Source: UBA2883 sp050873965 (GTDB taxonomy: Bacteria > Cyanobacteriota > Vampirovibrionia > Gastranaerophilales > Gastranaerophilaceae). From it: DNA of 24,842 nucleotides. The stretch spans positions 1 to 24,842 of the forward strand of contig JBNMJS010000018.1 of NCBI GenBank assembly GCA_050873965.1, read 5' to 3'. The translations under genes and the position numbers were made by a program. Under the pieces are notes generated by a model. That model saw nothing but the letters and a program-made list of their open reading frames with translations, did no database searches and was not told the DNA's origin. Below, piece after piece: positions 1 to 6,696 of this stretch (position 1 is the first letter of the stretch; each line of letters begins with the position of its first letter).

Positions 1-28
1 CAACATTTCTTTGATTATATTATTATAA

Positions 29-74
29 CTGTTTTCTTTCTTTCGGAGTTGCGAAGCCCAAAGAAAGAAAACAG
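29..74. repeat. Perfect 15-bp inverted repeat
   Basis: Positions 29-43 are exactly complementary to 60-74, with a 16-base loop in which GG (45-46) can also pair with CC (57-58). No T tract follows, so it is not a simple terminator. Part of the right arm (AAAGAAAGAAAA) recurs as a direct repeat at about 82-91. Confidence 0.75.
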
Positions 75-101
75 TAGAAAAAGAAAGAAAAGGCACGCTA
101 G

Positions 102-226
102 AGTAGTCACGAAAATATTAGCACTCAACCATTGAAGCGAATAACTCGTGATTTTGTAATTTTTAATGTTTCAAAATCACTCAAACAAATTCGCTATAGG
201 GTTTCGTTTATGTTTTCGTGCCTACT
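102..226. repeat. Nested inverted repeats, possible structured RNA
   Basis: Three complementary arm pairs nest inside each other: 102-115 with 213-226 (13 of 14 pairs), 136-142 with 189-195 (7 pairs) and 148-156 with 172-180 (9 pairs), closing a 15-base loop. A short AACC (127-130)/GGTT (200-203) pair fits between the outer and middle stems. The nesting order is what a long imperfect stem would give. Its function is unknown. Confidence 0.6.
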
Positions 227-276
227 ATGTTGTTTTCAACAACAAATAATGAATACGTCACTGCGAGAAGTAGAGT

Positions 277-344
277 TTCGGTAGGGCGATGACGAAGTCT
301 AGCCCGTAACGTGGAGCAGAACCACGCTTCTGCGACCAGCCGAA
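277..344. repeat. Small multibranched inverted-repeat cluster
   Basis: TTCGG (277-281) and CCGAA (340-344) enclose two hairpins: GGGC (284-287) with GCCC (302-305), which contains a GAC-GAA-GTC mini-hairpin, and CGTGG (310-314) with CCACG (322-326). An alternative stem pairs 316-321 with 328-333. The layout resembles a three-way junction. The stems are short, so this needs a folding computation or comparative support. Confidence 0.4.
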
Positions 345-473
345 TAATTCAAGACAGGTGTTTAAGTGAATTTACTAACATATAAAATATCTGTAAATTC
401 ACGAGTTCCAAAACTCTATGCAGAATAATTACTTATGATGTGTGAATGGAGTTCAGGTCAGGAGTTTCTTTTG

Positions 474-505
474 TTTCGTTTTCTTGTCGGCACAAGAAAA
501 TGAAA
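474..505. repeat. 14-bp hairpin with CGGC loop
   Basis: Positions 474-487 pair with 492-505 (one G-T wobble) around the tetraloop CGGC. No T tract follows on either side. A further inverted pair, 544-551 with 588-595 (8 bp), lies just downstream. Confidence 0.6.
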
Positions 506-675
506 ATAATAATTAAACAAATTAAAAATTTTAATAGATTCTTCGCTTTTTTCGGTCGCAATAAACGGCACCGTTCAAATTTAAATCAAAAAGCGTGGTT
601 TTTGATTATAAATTTTCACCTCTCACTTTCGTTCGTGCCTCTGCTCCCTTTGCTCAGAATAACGAAAACTCTGTC

Positions 676-699
676 ATACTGAGGCTTTAGCCGAAGTAT
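676..699. repeat. REP-like hairpin with tandem G-A mismatches
   Basis: ATACT (676-680) pairs with AGTAT (695-699) and GGCT (683-686) with AGCC (689-692). The two stems are separated by GA on each side, which allows tandem sheared G-A pairs. The sequence resembles the short dispersed motif of the TCATNCTGAG...CGAAGNATCT type that I recall from many bacterial genomes; that match is from memory. Confidence 0.5.
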
Positions 700-761
700 C
701 TATTTTATCATTAACAAAATAATTCAAAAAATAAGACATTAAATTAAACAATTTCAGACAT

Positions 762-788
762 AAAAAAAAGCTATGTTAATACATAGCT
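762..788 (-). terminator. Rho-independent terminator, minus strand, no known gene
   Basis: AGCTATGT (769-776), loop TAAT, ACATAGCT (781-788) forms a perfect 8-bp stem. Read on the minus strand it is followed by a run of seven T. No minus-strand protein gene lies upstream of it before the helicase gene. Confidence 0.6.
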
Positions 789-832
789 GTTGATTAGGGA
801 TATGTGTATCGTCGTTTTTATTTAAGGAGTAT

Positions 833-880
833 ATGGTTATATTAGCAGTTCGTTTTAGAAATAAAATCGGTAAAAAGTAG
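833..880 (+). CDS. Possible 15-residue peptide or leader ORF
   Basis: An ATG follows an AAGGAG sequence (824-829) by three bases and opens a 15-codon frame ending in TAG. The peptide is basic (MVILAVRFRNKIGKK). The strong ribosome binding site in an otherwise gene-poor region is the only reason to list it. The spacing is short and there is no second line of evidence. It lies about 120 bases upstream of the helicase gene and could be a leader peptide or chance. Confidence 0.25.
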   Translation: MVILAVRFRNKIGKK

Positions 881-1002
881 GATTTAAAATTTCACAAACA
901 ATACCAACGAAGTATTCTATTTTCTATAACACCGTATTTGTCATAGTTAAGATATTTAATATTAATAAAAATATGATAGAATAATAAAAAGGAGTTTAAG
1001 GC

Positions 1003-4000
1003 ATGACAACAACAGTAGAAAAGCAAATTATTAAACCTAATAAAAGTCAAGAAGAATGTATAGAAGCATTAGATGGACCAATCATGGTACTAGCAGGGCC
1101 AGGAACCGGCAAAACATTTACCGTTGTTGAAAGAATAAAATACATGCTAAGTCAAAATATCATGCCTGAATCTATATTGTGTCTAACGTATTCAGAAGCC
1201 GCCGCAGCTGAAATGAAAACAAGACTAGTAAAAGAAGTTGGTGCCGTTGCAGGTGCTGTTGTTATTCATACATATCATGCTTTCTGTACAGATGTAATCA
1301 AAAATAATCCAATAGATTTTGAATTATTAGACGGTTTAACTGTTGCTGATGAAATGGTTAAACGTACATTGATGACAGATGCAATACACGAATACAAACC
1401 TAAATATCACATAACAAAATGGGGCGATGCTGATTATTATGTTCCTGAATTGTTAGGAGATGTTGATGCAATCAAAAAAAGCCTAATAACAAAAGAACAA
1501 TATTTCTATAACCTTGAAAACCATGCTTTATGGCAAGGTAAAATGAACGAATTGGAAGAAGAAAAAATTGAACGTGAAGAAAAAAATAAAGCCATGAAAT
1601 CTTTTATGGGTAAATACGAACAACATAAAAAGAAAATGGGAAAAGCACGTGAAGCATGGGAAATTTACGAAATATACGACAGAAACTTAAAACAAAATAA
1701 CTATATTGATTTTAATGACATGCTAAATATGGTTTTAGACTCTTTTAATAATAATGATGAACTATTATCACGAGTTTCAAAAAAATTCAAATATTTTCTT
1801 GTTGACGAATACCAAGATACAAATATGATTCAAAATAATATTGTATTCAAACTTGCAGAAGGAGCAGGAAACGATAATATTTTTGTTGTTGGTGATGATG
1901 ACCAAATTATTTATGAATTTCAAGGTGCAAGAACAGATACATTAGAAAAATTCTTAAAAAAATTCCCTCAAACAAAAGTTATTTGTTTAGATGAAAACAA
2001 TCGTTCTACTCAAACTATTCTTGATTTTAGTTATAACGTTATTTCTCAAGATAAAACTAGATTAGAATTTAATCCAAATTTTAAGCAATTTAATATCAAA
2101 AAATCATTGAAAGCAATGAATAAAGATATTTGTGCAAAAGACAGACCAATACATCTACATTGTTTTGCAGATAATATTCAAGAAACAAATTTTATTGTAG
2201 AAGAAATAGAAAACCTTATTAAATCACCTGATGCACCAAAAGATAAAAAAAGAAATCTTGATTTATCACAAATTGCTATTCTAACTAGAGAAAATGGTGA
2301 GTTAGAAAAATACGCTGAACTATTAAAAGCAAAAAATATTAAATACCAATTAAAAAAATCTAGCAGTATTTTTGATATTAAATCATCACTATTAGTATAT
2401 TTCTATTTAAAAGCATTATATAACCCTGTAATTTATTCAGAAAAATTATTTGGTTTATTAGGTTCAGAACCTTTTGATTTTGAAGCAGAAGATTATATGT
2501 TTTTGTTATCACAATTTAGATTAAATGGTAAAAATTTCGTCGAAAACATTAGATTAAATCTTGATTATAATTGGAAAAATAAAGAAAAAGTTCACAAATT
2601 CATTGAAACTTATGATAAATTAAAAAAATTACAATTAACGGAAAACCTTAAAAACCTTGTTATTGCAGTATGCAATGAAACAGGTATTCTAGAATACTTT
2701 GTTAATTCAGAAGTAAATCGTACAGAAAACATTTTGGCTATCAAAAAAATTATTGATGAAGTTGGAATATTTAAAAAGCATGAAAAAGGTGCTTTTTCAC
2801 TAGGAGATTTTATAAAATATCTAGATAAAGCAATAGAATTAGATATTCCTATTGAAATAGAAAAAGATGAATTAATACAAAATGCAGTACAACTAATAAC
2901 ATTACATAGTAGCAAAGGACGTCAATTCGACTATGTCTATATGCCAAACCTTGTTGCTAAAAAATGGGAAAAGAAACGCAGCAGAAATAATATAAGTTTA
3001 CCAATAATTAATGAAGATAAATTTGTAGATGATGACGATGCTGAAAAATCTTCAAATTTAAGATTGTTATTTGTTGGTATAACAAGAGCAAAATATGGAT
3101 TAACTATTTCATATCCAAATATGACTAATAATTCAACACAAGAATTTACAAGTTTGTTATCTGATGCAATTACTGAAAATGGATTTGAAAAATTTGTACA
3201 TGAAATGACTCAACAAGATTATATTTTTGAATTAGCAAAATCATTTAATCAAAAGAAATTTGATTATGTTGGTGTATTCAAAGATGAAATACGAGCAAGA
3301 ATAAAAGATTTTATATTGAGTCCTAGTTCTTTGAACTCATATTTGAATTGTCCAAGAGAATTTTTATATAACAATCTTTTAAAGATACCAACATACGAAA
3401 CTGATTGGTCAAATGCAAATTATGGTAGTGCTGTGCATAAAACATTAGAAAATGCTGCCAGAATGATGATAAATGAAAATAAATACCCTGATTTAGGAAC
3501 ATTTATACAAGATTTCAATAATAATTTAGACAAACAAGAATTCGATTCTGATGAAATAAGATTGAAATATAAAGAAAGAGGCGAAAATCGTTTAAAAGAA
3601 TTTTATCCTCACTTTATAGGAACAAGTCATAACAGAATTGATAATGTTGAATATACTCTTGATACGGTACCAATAGACGACTATATAGTTACTGGTAAAA
3701 TTGATAGAATAGAAAAAAATAATGATGGAACATACTGCCTATTTGATTATAAAACAGGTTCTGCGAAACCAAAATCTCAAATTGCAGATGGAAAAGATTA
3801 CGAAAAATATCTAAACCAATTAAGATTTTACAAATTAGCGTATGAATCATTATATGAAAATAGTAAAGTTTCTATGGTTGGTTTAATTTTTCCTGAAGAT
3901 TTTGAACATAATTTTTATATTGAATTAACTCAAGAAGACAATGAAATTATTAAAAATAAAATTATTGAAACGTACAAAAATATTTCAAATATGAATTTTG

Positions 4001-4071
4001 AACCAATCAATAAAGAAAAAAATTGCCAATATTGTAATTATAAACATTTGTGCAAACTAAATCTATTCTAA
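1003..4071 (+). CDS. UvrD/Rep-family helicase fused to Fe-S PD-(D/E)XK nuclease
   Basis: This 1022-residue protein is predicted to be an ATP-dependent 3'-5' DNA helicase-nuclease for double-strand-break processing. SF1A motifs are visible in order: Walker A AGPGTGKT (31-38), motif Ia (61-71), DEYQD (268-272), GDDDQIIYEFQGA (297-309), NNRST (332-336), TLHSSKG (about 634-640) and RLLFVGITRAK (about 687-697). The C-terminal nuclease domain has D901 in GKIDRIE and D915-x-K917 in DYKTG. Cys783 plus C1008-x2-C1011-x5-C1017 match the four-cysteine iron-sulfur staple of AddB/Cas4-type nucleases. A motor with a nuclease on one chain recalls AddA or actinobacterial AdnA/AdnB; no partner subunit is seen nearby. 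GGAG at 991-994 supports the ATG, and a possible -10 (TATGAT) lies at 972-977. The family is clear; the exact pathway is inferred. Confidence 0.9.
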   Translation: MTTTVEKQIIKPNKSQEECIEALDGPIMVLAGPGTGKTFTVVERIKYMLSQNIMPESILCLTYSEAAAAEMKTRLVKEVGAVAGAVVIHTYHAFCTDVIKNNPIDFELLDGLTVADEMVKRTLMTDAIHEYKPKYHITKWGDADYYVPELLGDVDAIKKSLITKEQYFYNLENHALWQGKMNELEEEKIEREEKNKAMKSFMGKYEQHKKKMGKAREAWEIYEIYDRNLKQNNYIDFNDMLNMVLDSFNNNDELLSRVSKKFKYFLVDEYQDTNMIQNNIVFKLAEGAGNDNIFVVGDDDQIIYEFQGARTDTLEKFLKKFPQTKVICLDENNRSTQTILDFSYNVISQDKTRLEFNPNFKQFNIKKSLKAMNKDICAKDRPIHLHCFADNIQETNFIVEEIENLIKSPDAPKDKKRNLDLSQIAILTRENGELEKYAELLKAKNIKYQLKKSSSIFDIKSSLLVYFYLKALYNPVIYSEKLFGLLGSEPFDFEAEDYMFLLSQFRLNGKNFVENIRLNLDYNWKNKEKVHKFIETYDKLKKLQLTENLKNLVIAVCNETGILEYFVNSEVNRTENILAIKKIIDEVGIFKKHEKGAFSLGDFIKYLDKAIELDIPIEIEKDELIQNAVQLITLHSSKGRQFDYVYMPNLVAKKWEKKRSRNNISLPIINEDKFVDDDDAEKSSNLRLLFVGITRAKYGLTISYPNMTNNSTQEFTSLLSDAITENGFEKFVHEMTQQDYIFELAKSFNQKKFDYVGVFKDEIRARIKDFILSPSSLNSYLNCPREFLYNNLLKIPTYETDWSNANYGSAVHKTLENAARMMINENKYPDLGTFIQDFNNNLDKQEFDSDEIRLKYKERGENRLKEFYPHFIGTSHNRIDNVEYTLDTVPIDDYIVTGKIDRIEKNNDGTYCLFDYKTGSAKPKSQIADGKDYEKYLNQLRFYKLAYESLYENSKVSMVGLIFPEDFEHNFYIELTQEDNEIIKNKIIETYKNISNMNFEPINKEKNCQYCNYKHLCKLNLF

Positions 4072-5229
4072 TTACAACAATTCTTTTGGTATATGAGGGA
4101 ATTCTGTCTGAATTTCTTTACCTTGTGTTGTATAATTTGCCATTTCTTTATAACCTTTTTCATAGGCAAGTTTTTCAATCAAGTTTTCTCTATACTTTTT
4201 ATAATCTTTATAAAATGGTACGTAATTATTGATAGATTCGGTATATTGTTCTGCTTCTTTTAAAAGTTTCTTATCTTTAATTTTGCCGTCTAACTTTGCT
4301 ATTCTCTGTGTATATTGTGTTCTACCACCAGTATTACGTGCGTCTAAATACCATTGCCAAGCGTGTTCTATTTCATGTGACGTTGTTTCAGCAATTCTTG
4401 CTTTTGATTTAATATTATACTCACGACTAAAATTAATTGAACCATTATCATCTGAATAAAAAGCAATCAAACCTTTTTCATCTCTGAGTGGACGATAATC
4501 TTTATTTATCATTATATCAGTATGTTCAAGATTTCTTTCTCTAATATAATATTCTGCCATCTTTGTTTTCGCAGCATCAATATCTAATGCACGCATAGAT
4601 AAAAATTTATCATGTTTAGGAATCTGTGTGTTATAAGTTTTTATAGATTTTGGATTTATTCTTCGAGAATCATTATTTACGTTAAATTCTAACTCTTTTA
4701 TTGGAGTTTTATCTTTTGAACCAATTTTAGGATATTCAACAAATTGATGTTGTTCTTTATATCCTTTTTCATTAACTGTAACTTTTGATAATATTTTCTC
4801 ACCAGTATTTACATTTTCTGACAAATGATTTGTTTGTGTTTTTTGTTTATTCCAAAAAACTATTGGATCACGTTGTAGGAAATCATATAACTCTACATTA
4901 TCTTTATATTCATTTATTCTACGTCTTGATAAGGTATATTCTCGTATTGTTGTAGAGTTAACATATTCATCATTACCAATAACATTATCTTGATGAGAAT
5001 ATAATCTATTTCTATAAGGCTTATCGTGATAATCAAAAGCCCTTTCCATAATTTGTCCCTTTTCATCACGGAAAGTCGTTATTTTTCTTTGCAAAGACAG
5101 ATTATCTTTCAAACCAACTACAACTTCATCAACAGTTTTAGGTGTTCTGAAATTTAATCTTATTGCATTTTTATTATATTGAGCAAAATCTTGCCCAATT
5201 GATTTCGAAATTAGTCTATAATTCCCCAT
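4072..5229 (-). CDS. Uncharacterised protein with HEIEH zincin motif
   Basis: I do not recognise this 385-residue protein as a named family. Residues 285-289 are HEIEH in the context TTSHEIEHAWQW, the HExxH zinc-binding and catalytic motif of metallopeptidases. A Glu-rich helix about 60 residues later (E348, E352, E357; pattern ENLIEKLAYE) could supply the third zinc ligand, as in other HExxH-AWQ proteins whose last ligand precedes an Ala-Tyr. The first 200 residues are polar and hold DEKG/NEKG-type turns that loosely resemble YD-repeat sequence. No signal peptide or membrane segment is visible. The start has no good ribosome binding site. Its stop codon abuts the helicase stop with no base between, leaving no room for a terminator. 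Peptidase activity is inferred from the motif alone. Confidence 0.65.
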   Translation of the reverse strand: MGNYRLISKSIGQDFAQYNKNAIRLNFRTPKTVDEVVVGLKDNLSLQRKITTFRDEKGQIMERAFDYHDKPYRNRLYSHQDNVIGNDEYVNSTTIREYTLSRRRINEYKDNVELYDFLQRDPIVFWNKQKTQTNHLSENVNTGEKILSKVTVNEKGYKEQHQFVEYPKIGSKDKTPIKELEFNVNNDSRRINPKSIKTYNTQIPKHDKFLSMRALDIDAAKTKMAEYYIRERNLEHTDIMINKDYRPLRDEKGLIAFYSDDNGSINFSREYNIKSKARIAETTSHEIEHAWQWYLDARNTGGRTQYTQRIAKLDGKIKDKKLLKEAEQYTESINNYVPFYKDYKKYRENLIEKLAYEKGYKEMANYTTQGKEIQTEFPHIPKELL

Positions 5230-5326
5230 ATTTAATTAATATCCTAACAAAAAATATTTTGCTAGTTTCAATAAAAAATAAATAAAAATTGATATATTTG
5301 CAGTATTCAACCACTTTTGATTTTTT

Positions 5327-5335
5327 TGTTATAAT
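5327..5335 (+). promoter_or_regulatory. Extended -10 promoter of prfA
   Basis: TGTTATAAT (TG at 5327-5328, TATAAT at 5330-5335) lies 21 bases before the prfA start, in the divergent gap with the metallopeptidase-like gene. The -35 is weak, as is common for extended -10 promoters. An AGAGGA ribosome binding site is at 5344-5349. Confidence 0.6.
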
Positions 5336-5356
5336 GGTAACAAAGAGGAATAAACA

Positions 5357-6445
5357 ATGAAAGATATGCTAGATAAAATATTGCAGATAGAAAAACGCTA
5401 CAATGAACTTGGTGTAACGCTTTCCGATCCTGCAGTAATCCAAGATTATAACAAATTCAGAGATTTATCTAAACAAAGAAAATCAATGGAAGAAACAGTA
5501 GAATTGTATTATGCATGGAAAAAAGCAACAGATGCTGTTGCCGATGCAAAAGAAATGATACACGCTGAATCAGATGAAGAAATGAAAGCATTTTTGAAAT
5601 CTGAAATGGAAGAAAATGAAGCAAAAATCGCTGAATATGAAGAAAAAATGAAAGTTCTTCTTCTACCTCGAGATCCTATGGATGACAAAGATATTATGCT
5701 TGAAATCAGAGGTAGTGCTGGTGGTGATGAAGCAAACATTTTCGCTGGCGATTTAATGAGAATGTATTTACGTTATGCTGACAAACAAGGTTGGCAAACA
5801 CAAATATTAAGTAAAACTGATTGTGAAGCAGGTGGTGTTTCTGAAGTAATTATTTCAGTAAAAGGTGATGCCGTATATTCACAATTAAAATATGAATCAG
5901 GTGTTCACAGGGTACAAAGAGTTCCTGTAACTGAATCTCAAGGTAGAGTTCACACTTCAACTGCAACCGTTGCTGTTATGCCTCAGGTTGATGATGTTGA
6001 CGTTGAATTAAATATGAACGATGTTGAAATAACAACTGCTCGTTCTGGTGGTGCTGGTGGTCAAAACGTAAACAAAGTTGAAACTGCTGCCAGAGTATTC
6101 CACAAACCTACTGGTATTATGATTTTCTGTACAGAAGAACGTTCTCAACTTCAAAACAAAGAACGTGCTTTAGAAATCTTGAAAGCAAAACTTTACGATT
6201 TAGAAGTACAGAAACAAACAAAAGAAATAACAGACTTAAGACGTTCACAAGTTGGTACTGGTGATAGAAGTGAAAGAATTAGAACATATAACTTCCCACA
6301 AGGTCGTTTAACTGACCACAGATTAAACCATAACTTGAATGTTTGGACTGTTATTGATGGTGATTTAGATGAGTTAATTCATTTGCTTATCGAATATGAC
6401 CAAAAGTTGAAACTTGAAAAATTAGCAGAATCAGCAACAGAATAG
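5357..6445 (+). CDS. prfA: Peptide chain release factor 1
   Basis: RF1 reads UAA and UAG in the ribosomal A site and triggers release of the finished peptide. The codon-recognition PxT motif is PVT at 190-192 (RF2 would have SPF), and the catalytic GGQ is at 234-236 in the usual Ser-Gly-Gly-Ala context. At 362 residues it has the normal full length, with the N-terminal helical domain present. AGAGGA sits seven bases before the ATG. It is the first gene of an apparent prfA-ylxR-infB operon, with only eight bases to ylxR. Since RF1 reads UAG, its presence supports amber codons acting as stops here, which matters for the interrupted gene at 11269. Confidence 0.97.
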   Translation: MKDMLDKILQIEKRYNELGVTLSDPAVIQDYNKFRDLSKQRKSMEETVELYYAWKKATDAVADAKEMIHAESDEEMKAFLKSEMEENEAKIAEYEEKMKVLLLPRDPMDDKDIMLEIRGSAGGDEANIFAGDLMRMYLRYADKQGWQTQILSKTDCEAGGVSEVIISVKGDAVYSQLKYESGVHRVQRVPVTESQGRVHTSTATVAVMPQVDDVDVELNMNDVEITTARSGGAGGQNVNKVETAARVFHKPTGIMIFCTEERSQLQNKERALEILKAKLYDLEVQKQTKEITDLRRSQVGTGDRSERIRTYNFPQGRLTDHRLNHNLNVWTVIDGDLDELIHLLIEYDQKLKLEKLAESATE

Positions 6446-6453
6446 AGGTATGA

Positions 6454-6696
6454 TTGACTGAAAGAAAATGCATCGGTTGTGGTGCGATAAAAGACATTAA
6501 AGAGTTAATTAAAATTACCAAAAATTTTGTTGATGGAAAGGTTGTTGTTAACCCAAATTCAAAAATATTTGGTAGATCAGCATATCTTTGTTATAATGAA
6601 AAATGTAAAGAGTTAGCATTCAAAAAAAATAGATTGAATAGGGCTCTAAAATCCTCACAGGATTTGAAAGGATTATTGAATGGACGAGAATATTAG
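6454..6696 (+). CDS. ylxR: YlxR/RnpM-type RNA-binding protein (DUF448)
   Basis: This 80-residue protein belongs to the YlxR (DUF448) family, usually encoded just before infB. In Bacillus the homologue RnpM binds RNase P and modulates it. Family hallmarks are the RKCIGCG start (C6, C9), the GRSAYLC block (40-46) with C51, and the basic C-terminal helix ending in LNRALK. The start is TTG: AGAGG (6444-6448) lies five bases upstream, and the nearby ATG at 6450 hits a stop after three codons. The gene overlaps infB by 17 bases, which suggests translational coupling. Confidence 0.9.
   Translation: MTERKCIGCGAIKDIKELIKITKNFVDGKVVVNPNSKIFGRSAYLCYNEKCKELAFKKNRLNRALKSSQDLKGLLNGREY

Larger units (their letters stand above)
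1..1002. other. Gene-free region with many inverted repeats
   Basis: I find no convincing protein gene in this kilobase. The only longer open frame (446-682, plus) lacks a ribosome binding site, runs through several hairpins and encodes a low-complexity Phe/Lys/Leu-rich peptide. Instead the region holds a series of inverted repeats (29-74, 102-226, 277-344, 474-505, 544-595, 676-699), a minus-strand terminator (762-788) and a possible tiny ORF (833-880). The part from about 240 to 345 looks less AT-rich than its surroundings. It does not show the conserved blocks of RNase P RNA, tmRNA or SRP RNA that I know. It may be a decayed mobile element, a cluster of dispersed repeats or a structured RNA; the sequence alone does not decide. 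Confidence 0.7.

Noticed and set aside
90..345. RNase P RNA, tmRNA or SRP RNA
   Set aside because: None of the conserved sequence blocks I know for these RNAs is present despite the folded appearance.
446..682. 78-residue open frame in the gene-free region
   Set aside because: No ribosome binding site, low-complexity translation, and it runs through several hairpins and the REP-like element.
2610..2915. Minus-strand frame inside the helicase gene
   Set aside because: Lies wholly opposite a well-supported coding region; its Ser/Phe/Ile-rich translation is typical of antisense frames in AT-rich genes.
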